DNA from: Euonymus europaeus
Taxonomy: Eukaryota; Streptophyta; Magnoliopsida; Celastrales; Celastraceae
Length of the DNA stretch: 64,000 nucleotides
Direction: 5' to 3'
NCBI GenBank assembly: GCA_963580455.1
Contig: OY756968.1
Location: 24,955,996-25,019,995 of the forward strand
Below, in pieces: positions 10,900-24,394 of the stretch. The position numbers were made by a program, and so were the translations under genes. Each line of letters begins with the position of its first letter. Position 1 is the stretch's first letter. The notes below the pieces were generated by a model that did not search any database, was not told where the DNA came from, and was given only the letters and a program-made list of their open reading frames with translations.

Positions 10900-13800
10900 C
10901 GAGTTCTGAATTCGGTGATTTTTAGCTTGATTTCACACTAATTTTCGAGCTCTAAAATCCTGACATTTCGGATTTTGATTTCAGAACTCGTGGCTAGTAG
11001 GTCTCGTTTCACCTAGTTAGCCGCGAAATGTGGTTTCTTTACGTAAACGGTTTTATGAATATTCGTTGACTCCGAGTTCTGAATTCGGTGATTTTTAGCT
11101 TGATTTCACACTACTTTTCGAGCTCTACAATCCTGGCATTTCGGATTTTTATTTCAGAACTCGTGGCTAGTAGGTCTCGTTTCACCTAGTTAGCTGCGAA
11201 ATGTGGTTTCTTTACGTAAACGGTTTTATGAATATCTGTTGACTCCGAGTTCTGAATTCGGTGATTTTTAGCTTGATTTCACACTACTTTTCGAGCTCTA
11301 CAATCCTGGCATTTCGGATTTTGATTTCAGAACTCGTGGCTAGTAGGTCTCGTTTCACCTAGTTAGCCGCGAAATGTGGTTTCTTTACGTAAACGGTTTT
11401 ATGAATATTCGTTGACTCCGAGTTCTGAATTCGGTGATTTTTAGCTTGATTTCACACTACTTTTCGAGCTCTACAATCCTGGCTTTTCGGATTTTTATTT
11501 CAGAACTCGTGGCTAGTAGGTCTCGTTTCACCTAGTTAGCCGCGAAATGTGGTTTCTTTACGTAAACGGTTTTATGAATATCTGTTGACTCCGAGTTCTG
11601 AATTCGGTGATTTTTAGCTTGATTTCACACTACTTTTCGAGCTCTACAATCCTGACGTTTCGGATTTTGATTTCAGAACTCGTGGCTAGTAGGTCTTGTT
11701 TCACCTAGTTAGCCGCGAAATGTGGTTTCTTTACGTAAACGGTTTTATGAATATCCGTTGACTCCGAGTTCTGAATTCGGTGATTTTTAGCTTGATTTCA
11801 CACTACTTTTTGACCTCTACAATCCTGGCGTTACTGGTTTTGATTTCAGAACTCGTGGCTAGTAGGTCTCGTTTCACCTAGTTAGCCGCGAAATGTGGTT
11901 TCTTTACGTAAACGGTTTTATGAATATCTGTTGACTCCGAGTTCTGAATTCGGTGATTTTTAGCTTGATTTCACACTACTTTTCGAGCTCTAAAATCCTG
12001 GCATTTCGGATTTCGATTTCAGAACTCGTGGCTAGTAGGTCTCGTTTCACCTAGTTAGCCGCGAAATGTGGTTTCTTTACGTAAACGGTTTTATGAATAT
12101 TCGTTGACTCCGAGTTCTGAATTCGGTGATTTTTAGCTTGATTTCACACTACTTTTCGAGCTCTACAATCCTGGCATTTCGGATTTTGATTTCAGAACTC
12201 GTGGCTAGTAGGTCTCGTTTCACCTAGTTAGCCGCGAAATGTGGTTTCTTTACGTAAACGGTTTTATGAATATTCGTTGACTCCGAGTTCTGAATTCGGT
12301 GATTTTTAGCTTGATTTCACACTACTTTTCGAGCTCTACAATCCTGGCTTTTCGGATTTTTATTTCAGAACTCGTGGCTAGTAGGTCTCGTTTCACCTAG
12401 TTAGCCGCGAAATGTGGTTTCTTTACGTAAACGGTTTTATGAATATCTGTTGACTCCGAGTTCTGAATTCGGTGATTTTTAGCTTGATTTCACACTACTT
12501 TTCGAGCTCTACAATCCTGACGTTTCGGATTTTTATTTCAGAACTCGTGGCTAGTAGGTCTTGTTTCACCTAGTTAGCCGCGAAATGTGGTTTCTTTACG
12601 TAAACGGTTTTATGAATATCCGTTGACTCCGAGTTCTGAATTCGGTGATTTTTAGCTTGATTTCACACTACTTTTTGACCTCTACAATCCTGGCGTTACT
12701 GGTTTTGATTTCAGAACTCGTGGCTAGTAGGTCTCGTTTCACCTAGTTAGCCGCGAAATGTGGTTTCTTTACGTAAACGGTTTTATGAATATCTGTTGAC
12801 TCCGAGTTCTGAATTCGGTGATTTTTAGCTTGATTTCACACTACTTTTCGAGCTCTAAAATCCTGGCATTTCGGATTTTGATTTCAGAACTCGTGGCTAG
12901 TAGGTCTCGTTTCACCTAGTTAGCCGCGAAATGTGGTTTCTTTACGTAAACGGTTTTATGAATATTCGTTGACTCCGAGTTCTGAATTCGGTGATTTTTA
13001 GCTTGATTTCACACTACTTTTCCAGCTCTACAATCCTGGTGTTTCGGATTTTGATTTCAGAACTCGTGGCTAGTAGGTCTCGTTTCACCTAGTTTGCCGC
13101 CAAATGTGGTTTCTTTACGTAAACGGTTTTATGAATATCCGTTGACTCCGAGTTCTGAATTCGTTGATTTTTAGCTTGATTTCACACTACTTTTCGAGCT
13201 CTACAATCCGGGCATTTCGGATTTTAATTTCGGAACTCGTGGCTAGTAGGTCTCGTTTCACCTAGTTAGCCGCGAAATATGGTTTCTTTACGTAAACGAT
13301 TTTATGAATATCCGTTGACTCCGAGTTCTGAATTCGGTGATTTTTAGCTTGATTTCACACTAATTTTCGAGCTCTACAATCCTGGCATTTCGGATTTTGA
13401 TTTCAGAACTCGTGGCTAGTAGGTCTCGTTTCACCTAGTTAGCCGCGAAATGTGGTTTCTTTACGTAAACGGTTTTATGAATATTCGTTGACTCCGAGTT
13501 CTGAATTCGGTGATTTTTAGCTTGATTTCACACTACTTTTCGAGCTCTACAATCCTGGCGTTTCGGATTTTTATTTGAGAACTCGTGGCTAGTAGGTCTC
13601 GTTTCACCTAGTTAGCTGCGAAATGTGGTTTCTTTACGTAAACGGTTTTATGAATATCTGTTGACTCCGAGTTCTGAATTCGGTGATTTTTAGCTTGATT
13701 TCACACTACTTTTCGAGCTCTACAATCCTGGCGTTTCGGATTTTGATTTCAGAACTCGTGGCTAGTAGGTCTCGTTTCACCTAGTTAGCCGCGAAATGTG

Positions 13801-14878
13801 GTTTCATTATGTAAACGGTTTTATTAATATCCGTTGACTCCGTGTTCTGAATTCGGTGATTTTTAGATTGATTTCACACTACTTTTCGAGCTCTACAATC
13901 CTGGAGTTTCGGATTTTGATTTCAGAATTCGTGGCTAGTAGGTCTCGTTTCACCTAGTTAGCCGCGAAATGTGGTTTCTTTATGTAAACGGTTTTATGAA
14001 TATCCGTTGACTCCGAGTTCTGAATTCGGTGATTTTAAGCTTGATTTCACACTAATTTTCGAGCTCTACAATACTGGTGTTTCGGATTTTGATTTCAGAA
14101 CTCGTGGCTAGTAGGTCTCGTTTCACCTAGTTAGCCGCGAAATGTGGTTTCTTTACGTAAACGGTTTTATGAATATCCGTTGACTCCGAGTTCTGAATTC
14201 GGTGATTTTTAGCTTGATTTCACACTACTTTTCGAGCTCTACAATCAGGGCATTTTGGATTTTGATTTCAGAACTCGTGGCTAGTAGGTCTCGTTTCACC
14301 TAGTTAGCCGCGAAATATGTTTTCTTTACGTAAACGGTTTTATGAATATCCGTTGACTCCGAGTTCTGAATTCGGTGATTTTTAGCTTGATTTCACACTA
14401 ATTTTCGAGCTCTACAATCCTGGCATTTCGGATTTTGATTTCAGAACTCGTGGCTAGTAGGTCTCGTTTCACCTAGTTAGCCGCGAAATGTGGTTTCTTT
14501 ACGTAAACGGTTTTATGAATATCCTTTGACTCCGAGTTCTGAATTCGGTGATTTTTAGCTTGATTTCACACTACTTTTCCAGCTCTACAATCCTGGTGTT
14601 TCGGATTTTGATTTCAGAACTCGTGGCTAGTAGGTCTCGTTTCACCTAGTTTGCCGCCAAATGTGGTTTCTTTACGTAAACGGTTTTATGAATATCCGTT
14701 GACTCCGAGTTCTGAATTCGGTGATTTTTAGCTTGATTTCACACAACGTTTCGAGCTCTACAATCCGGGCATTTCGGATTTAAATTTCAGAACTCGTGGC
14801 TAGTAGGTCTCGTTTCACCTAGTTAGCCGCGAAATATGGTTTCTTTACGTAAACGATTTTATGAATATCCGTTGACTC
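8997..14878. repeat. 11-monomer block recopied at 23-monomer offset (3979 bp)
   Basis: Units at 8997-10899 recur at 12976-14878, giving a third copy of the marker series ctggagtttcgg, ttttaagcttg, aatactgg, aatcagggcatt, atcctttgac and cacacaacg. The third copy has a few private changes: gaattcgttgat near 13158, ttttattaat near 13819, and aaatgtgg in place of aaatgtgt near 13795. A shorter fourth relative lies at 17128-17992 and shares cgtgttct, ttttaagcttg, aatactgg and aatcagggc. A single-unit spread of the ctggagtttcgg marker is at 16609. Confidence 0.85.
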
Positions 14879-16262
14879 CGAGTTCTGAATTCGGTGATTT
14901 TTAGCTTGATTTCACACTAATTTTCGAGCTCTAAAATCCTGGCATTTCGGATTTTGATTTCAGAACTCGTGGCTAGTAGGTCTCGTTTCACCTAGTTAGC
15001 CGCGAAATGTGGTTTCTTTACGTAAACGGTTTTATGAATATCCGTTGACTCCGAGTTCTGAATTCGGTGATTTTTAGCTTGATTTCACACTACTTTTTGA
15101 CCTCTACAATCCTGGCGTTACTGGTTTTGATTTCAGAACCCGAGGCTAGTAGGTCTCGTTTCACCTAGTTAGCCGCGAAATGTGGTTTCTTTACGTAAAC
15201 GGTTTTATGAATATCTGTTGACTCCGAGTTCTGAATTCGGTGATTTTTAGCTTGATTTCACACTACTTTTCGAGCTCTAAAATCCTGGCATTTCGGATTT
15301 TGATTTCAGAACTCGTGGCTAGTAGGTCTCGTTTCACCTAGTTAGCCGCGAAATGTGGTTTCTTTACGTAAACGGTTTTATGAATATTCGTTGACTCCGA
15401 GTTCTGAATTCGGTGATTTTTAGCTTGATTTCACACTACTTTTCGAGCTCTACAATCCTGGCATTTCGGATTTTTATTTCAGAACTCGTGGCTAGTAGGT
15501 CTCGTTTCACCTAGTTAGCTGCGAAATGTGGTTTCTTTACGTAAACGGTTTTATGAATATCTGTTGACTCCGAGTTCTGAATTCGGTGATTTTTAGCTTG
15601 ATTTCACACTACTTTTCGAGCTCTACAATCCTGGCATTTCGGATTTTGATTTCAGAACTCGTTGCTAGTAGGTCTCGTTTCACCTAGTTAGCCGCGAAAT
15701 GTGGTTTCTTTACGTAAACGGTTTTATGAATATTCGTTGACTCCGAGTTCTGAATTCGGTGATTTTTAGCTTGATTTCACACTACTTTTCGAGCTCTACA
15801 ATCCTGGCTTTTCGGATTTTTATTTCAGAACTCGTGGCTAGTAGGTCTCGTTTCACCTAGTTAGCCGCGAAATGTGGTTTCTTTACGTAAACGGTTTTAT
15901 GAATATCTGTTGACTCCGAGTTCTGAATTCGGTGATTTTTAGCTTGATTTCACACTACTTTTCGAGCTCTACAATCCTGACGTTTCGGATTTTGATTTCA
16001 GAACTCGTGGCTAGTAGGTCTTGTTTCACCTAGTTAGCCGCGAAATGTGGTTTCTTTACGTAAACGGTTTTACGAATATCCGTTGACTCCGAGTTCTGAA
16101 TTCGGTGATTTTTAGCTTGATTTCACACTACTTTTTGACCTCTACAATCCTGGCGTTACTGGTTTTGATTTCAGAACTCGTGGCTAGTAGGTCTTGTTTC
16201 ACCTAGTTAGCCGCGAAATGTGGTTTCTTTACGTAAACGGTTTTATGAATATCCGTTGACTC
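10900..16262. repeat. 6-monomer block at 25-monomer offset (4325 bp)
   Basis: Units at 10900-11937 correspond to 15225-16262: ctaaaatcc; gctgcg with tatctg; ggcatt with tattcg; ggctttt; ctgacgttt with gtcttg; T-type. The right copy is followed by a second T-type unit at 16263, the only directly adjacent T-T pair I see. Another T-type unit lies just upstream at 15052 with the private change gaacccgagg. Confidence 0.75.
11246..12975. repeat. 5-monomer tandem HOR (865 bp x2)
   Basis: Units at 11246-12110 and 12111-12975 match in order: ggcatt with tattcg; ggctttt with tttttattt and tatctg; ctgacgttt with gtcttgtttcac; T-type gttactgg; and ctaaaatcc. This tandem interrupts the pattern of the 23-monomer-offset duplication and lies wholly between its two copies. 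Confidence 0.85.
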
Positions 16263-17646
16263 CGAGTTCTGAATTCGGTGATTTTTAGCTTGATTTCACA
16301 CTACTTTTTGACCTCTACAATCCTGGCGTTACTGGTTTTGATTTCAGAACTCGTGGCTAGTAGGTCTCGTTTCACCTAGTTAGCCGCGAAATGTGGTTTC
16401 TTTACGTAAACGGTTTTATGAATATCCGTTGACTCCGAGTTCTGAATTCGGTGATTTTTAGCTTGATTTCACACTACTTTTCGAGCTCTACAATCCTGGT
16501 GTTTCGGATTTTGATTTCAGAACTCATGGCTAGTTGGTCTTGTTTCACCTAGTTAGCCGCGAAATGTGGTTTCATTATGTAAACGGTTTTATGAATATCC
16601 GTTGACTCCGTGTTCTGAATTCGGTGATTTTTAGATTGATTTCACACTACTTTTCGAGCTCTACAATCCTGGAGTTTCGGATTTTGATTTCAGAATTCGT
16701 GGCTAGTAGGTCTCGTTTCACCTAGTTAGCCGCGAAATGTGGTTTCTTTATGTAAACGGTTTTATGAATATCCGTTGACTCCGAGTTCTGAATTCGGTGA
16801 TTTTAAGCTTGATTTCACACTAATTTTCGAGCTCTACAATACTGGTGTTTCGGATTTTGATTTCAGAACTCGTGGCTAGTTGGTCTTGTTTCACCTAGTT
16901 AGCCGCGAAATGTGGTTTCTTTACGTAAACGGTTTTATGAATATCCGTTGACTCCGAGTTCTGAATTCGGTGATTTTTAGCTTGATTTCACACTACTTTT
17001 CGAGCTCTAAAATCCTGGCCTTTCGGATTTTGATTTCAGAACTCGTGGCTAGTAGGTCTCGTTTCACCTAGTTAGCCGCGAAATGTGGTTTCATTATTAA
17101 AAAGGTTTTATGAATATCCGTTGACTCCGTGTTCTGAATTCGGTGATTTTTAGATTGATTTCACACTACTTTTCGAGCTCTACAATCCTGTTGTTTCGGA
17201 TTTTGATTTCAGAATTCGTGGCTAGTAGGTCTCGTTTCACCTAGTTAGCCGCGAAATGTGGTTTCTTTATGTAAACGGTTTTATGAATATCCTTTGACTC
17301 CGAGTTCTGAATTCGGTGATTTTAAGCTTGATTTCACACTAATTTTCGAGCTCTACAATACTGGTGTTTCGGATTTTGATTTCAGAACTCGTGGCTAGTA
17401 GGTCTCGTTTCACCTAGTTAGCCGCGAAATGTGGTTTCTTTACGTAAACGGTTTTATGAATATTCGTTGACTCCGAGTTCTGAATTCGGTGAATTTTAGC
17501 TTGATTTCACACTACTTTTCGAGCTCTACAATCAGGGCATTTCGGATTTTGATTTCAGAACTCGTGGCTAGTAGGTCTCGTTTCACCTAGTTAGCCGCGA
17601 AATATGTTTTCTTTACGTAAACGGTTTTATGAATATCCGTTGACTC
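16263..17646. repeat. irregular mixed segment
   Basis: Eight units without a clean tandem HOR. Two pairs, at 16609-16954 and 17128-17473, share cgtgttct/agaattcgtgg followed by ttttaagcttg/aatactgg, three monomers apart (519 bp). This segment has first-seen or rare variants: ctagttggtcttg near 16521 and 16877, cattattaaaaagg near 17092, and ctgttgtttcgg near 17188. It looks like a junction between the HOR domains on either side. Confidence 0.6.
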
Positions 17647-20587
17647 CGAGTTCTGAATTCGGTGATTTTTAGCTTGATTTCACACTAATTTTCGAGCTCT
17701 ACAATCCTGGCATTTCGGATTTTGATTTCAGAACTCGTGGCTAGTAGGTCTCGTTTCACCTAGTTAGCCGCGAAATGTGGTTTCTTTACGTAAACGGTTT
17801 TATGAATATCCTTTGACTCCGAGTTCTGAATTCGATGATTTTTAGCTTGATTTCACACTACTTTTCCAGCTCTACAATCCTGGTGTTTCGGATTTTGATT
17901 TCAGAACTCGTGGCTAGTAGGTCTCGTTTCACCTAGTTTGCCGCCAAATGTGGTTTCTTTACGTAAACGGTTTTATGAATATCCGTTGACTCCGAGTTCT
18001 GAATTCGGTGATTTTTAGCTTGATTTCACACTACTTTTCGAGCTCTACAATCCGGGCATTTCGGATTTAAATTTCAGAACTCGTGGCTAGTAGGTCTCGT
18101 TTCACCTAGTTAGCCGCGAAATATGGTTTCTTTACGTAAACGATTTTATGAATATCCGTTGACTCCGAGTTCTGAATTCGGTGATTTTTAGCTTGATTTC
18201 ACACTACTTTTCGAGCTCTACAATCCGGGCATTTCGGATTTAAATTTCAGAACTCGTGGCTAGTAGGTCTCGTTTCACCTAGTTAGCCGCGAAATATGGT
18301 TTCTTTACGTAAACGATTTTATGAATATCCGTTGACTTCGAGTTCTGAATTCGGTGATTTTTAGCTTGATTTCACACTACTTTTCGAGCTCTACAATCCG
18401 GGCATTTCGGATTTAAATTTCAGAACTCGTGGCTAGTAGGTCTCGTTTCACCTAGTTAGCCGCAAAATATGGTTTCTTTACGTAAACGATTTTATGAATA
18501 TCCGTTGACTTCGAGTTCTGAATTCGGTGATTTTTAGCTTGATTTCACACTAATTTTCGAGCTCTACAATCCTGGCATTTCGGATTTTGATTTCAGGACT
18601 CGTGGCTAGTAGGTCTCGTTTCACCTAGTTAGCCGCGAAATGTGGTTTCTTTACGTAAACGTTTTTATGAATATTCGTTGACTCCGAGTTCTGAATTCGG
18701 TGATTTTTAGCTTGATTTCACACTACTTTTCGAGCTCTACAATCCTGGCATTTCGGATTTAAATTTCAGAACTCGTGGCTAGTAGGTCTCGTTTCACCTA
18801 GTTAGCCGCGAAATATGTTTTCTTTACGTAAACGGTTTTATGAATATCCGTTGACTCCGAGTTCTGAATTCGGTGATTTTTAGCTTGATTTCACACTAAT
18901 TTTCGAGCTCTACAATCCTGGCATTTCGGATTTTGATTTCAGAACTCGTGGCTAGTAGGTCTCGTTTCACCTAGTTAGCCGCGAAATGTGGTTTCTTTAC
19001 GTAAACGGTTTTATGAATATCCTTTGACTCCGAGTTCTGAATTCGGTGATTTTTAGCTTGATTTCACACTACTTTTCCAGCTCTACAATCCTGGTGTTTC
19101 GGATTTTGATTTCAGAACTCGTGGCTAGTAGGTCTCGTTTCACCTAGTTTGCCGCCAAATGTGGTTTCTTTACGTAAACGGTTTTATGAATATCCGTTGA
19201 CTCCGAGTTCTGAATTCGGTGATTTTTAGCTTGATTTCACACTACTTTTCGAGCTCTACAATCCGGGCATTTCGGATTTAAATTTCAGAACTCGTGGCTA
19301 GTAGGTCTCGTTTCACCTAGTTAGCCGCGAAATATGGTTTCTTTACGTAAACGATTTTATGAATATCCGTTGACTCCGAGTTCTGAATTCGGTGATTTTT
19401 AGCTTGATTTCACACTACTTTTCGAGCTCTACAATCCGGGCATTTCGGATTTAAATTTCAGAACTCGTGGCTAGTAGGTCTCGTTTCACCTAGTTAGCCG
19501 CGAAATATGGTTTCTTTACGTAAACGATTTTATGAATATCCGTTGACTTCGAGTTCTGAATTCGGTGATTTTTAGCTTGATTTCACACTACTTTTCGAGC
19601 TCTACAATTCGGGCATTTCGGATTTAAATTTCAGAACTCGTGGCTAGTAGGTCTCGTTTCACCTAGTTAGCCGCAAAATATGGTTTCTTTACGTAAACGA
19701 TTTTATGAATATCCGTTGACTTCGAGTTCTGAATTCGGTGATTTTTAGCTTGATTTCACACTAATTTTCGAGCTCTACAATCCTGGCATTTCGGATTTTG
19801 ATTTCAGGACTCGTGGCTAGTAGGTCTCGTTTCACCTAGTTAGCCGCGAAATGTGGTTTCTTTACGTAAACGTTTTTATGAATATTCGTTGACTCCGAGT
19901 TCTGAATTCGGTGATTTTTAGCTTGATTTCACACTACTTTTCGAGCTCTACAATCCTGGCATTTCGGATTTAAATTTCAGAACTCGTGGCTAGTAGGTCT
20001 CGTTTCACCTAGTTAGCCGCGAAATATGTTTTCTTTACGTAAACGGTTTTATGAATATCCGTTGACTCCGAGTTCTGAATTCGGTGATTTTTAGCTTGAT
20101 TTCACACTAATTTTCGAGCTCTACAATCCTGGCATTTCGGATTTTGATTTCAGAACTCGTGGCTAGTAGGTCTCGTTTCACCTAGTTAGCCGCGAAATGT
20201 GGTTTCTTTACGTAAACGGTTTTATGAATATCCTTTGACTCCGAGTTCTGAATTCGGTGATTTTTAGCTTGATTTCACACTACTTTTCCAGCTCTACAAT
20301 CCTGGTGTTTCGGATTTTGATTTCAGAACTCGTGGCTAGTAGGTCTCGTTTCACCTAGTTTGCCGCCAAATGTGGTTTCTTTACGTAAACGGTTTTATGA
20401 ATATCCGTTGACTCCGAGTTCTGAATTCGGTGATTTTTAGCTTGATTTCACACTACTTTTCGAGCTCTACAATCCGGGCATTTCGGATTTAAATCTCAGA
20501 ACTCGTGGCTAGTAGGTCTCGTTTCACCTAGTTAGCCGCGAAATATGGTTTCTTTACGTAAACGATTTTATGAATATCCGTTGACTC
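17647..20587. repeat. 7-monomer tandem HOR (1211 bp, 2.4 copies)
   Basis: Copies at 17647-18857 and 18858-20068, with a third partial copy at 20069-20587. Order: actaatt with atcctttgac; subfamily C; three G-type units with ggatttaaat, the last with gccgcaaaatatgg and gacttcgag at their edges; a unit with ttcaggactcg and aacgtttttatg; and a unit with ggatttaaat plus aaatatgttttc. The rare ttcaggactcg and aacgtttttatg markers occur only in these two copies. Confidence 0.88.
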
Positions 20588-23500
20588 CGAGTTCTGAATT
20601 CGGTGATTTTTAGCTTGATTTCACACTAATTTTCGAGCTCTAAAATCCTGGCATTTCGGATTTTGATTTCAGAACTCGGGGCTAGTAGGTCTCGTTTCAC
20701 CTAGTTAGCCGCGAAATGTGGTTTCTTTACGTAAACGGTTTTATGAATATTCGTTGACTCCGAGTTCTGAATTCGGTGATTTTTAGCTTGATTTCACACT
20801 ACTTTTCGAGCTCTACAATCCTGGTGTTTCGGATTTTTATTTCAGAACTCCTGGCTAGTAGGTCTCGTTTCACCTAGTTAGCTGCGAAATGTGGTTTCTT
20901 TACGTAAACGGTTTTATGAATATCTGTTGACTCCGAGTTCTGAATTCGGTGATTTTTAGCTTGATTTCACACTACTTTTCGAGCTCTACAATCCTGGCAT
21001 TTCGGATTTTGATTTCAGAACTCGTGGCTAGTAGGTCTCGTTTCACCTAGTTAGCCGCGAAATGTGGTTTCTTTACGTAAACGGTTTTATGAATATTCGT
21101 TGACTCCGAGTTCTGAATTCGGTGATTTTTAGCTTGATTTCACACTACTTTTCGAGCTCTACAATCCTGGCTTTTCGGATTTTTATTTCAGAACTCGTGG
21201 CTAGTAGGTCTCGTTTCACCTAATTAGCCGCGAAATGTGGTTTCTTTACGTAAACGGTTTTATGAATATCCTTTGACTCCGAGTTCTGAATTCGGTGATT
21301 TTTAGCTTGATTTCACACTACTTTTCCAGCTCTACAATCCTGGTGTTTCGGATTTTGATTTCAGAACTCGTGGCTAGTAGGTCTCGTTTCACCTAGTTTG
21401 CCGCCAAATGTGGTTTCTTTACGTAAACGGTTTTATGAATATCCGTTGACTCCGAGTTCTGAATTCGGTGATTTTTAGCTTGATTTCACACTACTTTTCG
21501 AGCTCTACAATCCGGGCATTTCGGATTTAAATTTCAGAACTCGTGGCTAGTAGGTCTCGTTTCACCTAGTTAGCCGCGAAATATGGTTTCTTTACGTAAA
21601 CGATTTTATGAATATCCGTTGACTCCGAGTTCTGAATTCGGTGATTTTTAGCTTGATTTCACACTAATTTTCGAGCTCTAAAATCCTGGCATTTCGGATT
21701 TTGATTTCAGAACTCGTGGCTAGTAGGTCTCGTTTCACCTAGTTAGCCGCGAAATGTGGTTTCTTTACGTAAACGGTTTTATGAATATTCGTTGACTCCG
21801 AGTTCTGAATTCGGTGATTTTTAGCTTGATTTCACACTACTTTTCGAGCTCTACAATCCTGGTGTTTCGGATTTTTATTTCAGAACTCGTGGCTAGTAGG
21901 TCTCGTTTCACCTAGTTAGCTGCGAAATGTGGTTTCTTTACGTAAACGGTTTTATGAATATCTGTTGACTCCGAGTTCTGAATTCGGTGATTTTTAGCTT
22001 GATTTCACACTACTTTTCGAGCTCTACAATCCTGGCATTTCGGATTTTGATTTCAGAACTCGTGGCTAGTAGGTCTCGTTTCACCTAGTTAGCCGCGAAA
22101 TGTGGTTTCTTTACGTAAACGGTTTTATGAATATTCGTTGACTCCGAGTTCTGAATTCGGTGATTTTTAGCTTGATTTCACACTACTTTTCGAGCTCTAC
22201 AATCCTGGCTTTTCGGATTTTTATTTCAGAACTCGTGGCTAGTAGGTCTCGTTTCACCTAGTTAGCCGCGAAATGTGGTTTCTTTACGTAAACGGTTTTA
22301 TGAATATCCGTTGACTCCGAGTTCTGAATTCGGTGATTTTTAGCTTGATTTCACACTACTTTTCGAGCTCTACAATCCGAGCATTTCGGATTTAAATTTC
22401 AGAACTCGTGGCTAGTAGGTCTCGTTTCACCTAGTTAGCCGCGAAATATGGTTTCTTTACGTAAACGGTTTTATGAATATCCGTTGACTCCGAGTTCTGA
22501 ATTCGGTGATTTTTAGCTTGATTTCACACTAATTTTCGAGCTCTACAATCCTGGCATTTCGGATTTTGATTTCAGAACTCGTGGCTAGTAGGTCTCGTTT
22601 CACCTAGTTAGCCGCGAAATGTGGTTTCTTTACGTAAACGGTTTTATGAATATCCTTTGACTCCGAGTTCTGAATTCGGTGATTTTTAGCTTGATTTCAC
22701 ACTACTTTTCCAGCTCTACAATCCTGATGTTTCGGATTTTGATTTCAGAACTCGTGGCTAGTAGGTCTCGTTTCACCTAGTTTGCCGCCAAATGTGGTTT
22801 CTTTACGTAAACGGTTTTATGAATATCCGTTGACTCCGAGTTCTGAATTCGGTGATTTTTAGCTTGATTTCACACTACTTTTCGAGCTCTACAATCCGGG
22901 CATTTCGGATTTAAATTTCAGAACTCGTGGCTAGTAGGTCTCGTTTCACCTAGTTAGCCGCGAAATATGGTTTCTTTACGTAAACGATTTTATGAATATC
23001 CGTTGACTCCGAGTTCTGAATTCGGTGATTTTTAGCTTGATTTCACACTAATTTTCGAGCTCTAAAATCCTGGCATTTCGGATTTTGATTTCAGAACTCG
23101 TGGCTAGTAGGTCTCGTTTCACCTAGTTAGCCGCGAAATGTGGTTTCTTTACGTAAACGGTTTTATGAATATTCGTTGACTCCGAGTTCTGAATTCGGTG
23201 ATTTTTAGCTTGATTTCACACTACTTTTCGAGCTCTACAATCCTGATGTTTCGGATTTTTATTTCAGAACTCGTGGCTAGTAGGTCTCGTTTCACCTAGT
23301 TAGCTGCGAAATGTGGTTTCTTTACGTAAACGGTTTTATGAATATCTGTTGACTCCGAGTTCTGAATTCGGTGATTTTTAGCTTGATTTCACACTACTTT
23401 TCGAGCTCTACAATCCTGGCATTTCGGATTTTGATTTCAGAACTCGTGGCTAGTAGGTCTCGTTTCACCTAGTTAGCCGCGAAATGTGGTTTCTTTACGT

Positions 23501-23874
23501 AAACGGTTTTATGAATATTCGTTGACTCCGAGTTCTGAATTCGGTGATTTTTAGCTTGATTTCACACTACTTTTCGAGCTCTACAATCCTGGCTTTTCGG
23601 ATTTTTATTTCAGAACTCGTGGCTAGTAGGTCTCGTTTCACCTAGTTAGCCGCGAAATGTGGTTTCTTTACGTAAACGGTTTTATGAATATCCGTTGACT
23701 CCGAGTTCTGAATTCGGTGATTTTTAGCTTGATTTCACACTACTTTTCGAGCTCTACAATCCGAGCATTTCGGATTTAAATTTCAGAACTCGTGGCTAGT
23801 AGGTCTCGTTTCACCTAGTTAGCCGCGAAATATGGTTTCTTAACGTAAACGATTTTATGAATATCCGTTGACTT
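20242..23874. repeat. 6-monomer then 8-monomer tandem HORs
   Basis: Units at 20242-21279 match 21280-22317 (6 monomers, 1038 bp): subfamily C; G with taaat; ctaaaatcc with tattcg; a tgtttcggattttta unit with gctgcg; ggcatt; ggctttt. The second copy plus a ccgagcatt unit (21280-22490) matches 22664-23874 (8-monomer offset, 1384 bp). In the last copy ctggtg has become ctgatg in both the C unit and the gctgcg unit (near 22725 and 23244). The step from 6 to 8 comes from the added ccgagcatt and atcctttgac units. Confidence 0.85.
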
Positions 23875-24220
23875 CGAGTTCTGAATTCGGTGATTTTTAG
23901 CTTGATTTCACACTAATTTTCGAGCTCTACAATCCTGGCATTTCGGATTTTGATTTCAGAACTCGTGGCTAGTAGGTCTCGTTTCACCTAGTTAGCCGCG
24001 AAATGTGGTTTCTTTACGTAAACGGTTTTATGAATATTCGTTGACTCCGAGTTCTGAATTCGGTGATTTTTAGCTTGATTTCACACTACTTTTCGAGCTC
24101 TACAATCCTGGCATTTCGGATTTTTATTTCAGAAGTCGTGGCTAGTAGGTCTCGTTTCACCTAGTTAGCCGCGAAATGTGGTTTCTTTACGTAAATGGTT
24201 TTATGAATATCCTTTGACTC

Positions 24221-24394
24221 CGAGTTCTGAATTCGGTGATTTTTAGCTTGATTTCACACTACTTTTCCAGCTCTACAATCCTGGTGTTTCGGATTTTGAT
24301 TTCGGAACTCGTGGCTAGTAGGTCTCGTTTCACCTAGTTTGCCGCCAAATGTGGTTTCTTTTATGTAAACGGTTTTATGAATATCCGTTGACTC
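24221..24394. repeat. 174-bp monomer, one inserted T
   Basis: A subfamily C unit whose p138-142 stretch reads ctttta instead of cttta, with four T at 24359-24362. The phase of all later units shifts by +1, which confirms a true length change. The same unit has tatgtaaac in place of tacgtaaac. It is one of only two length variants among 369 complete units. Confidence 0.9.
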
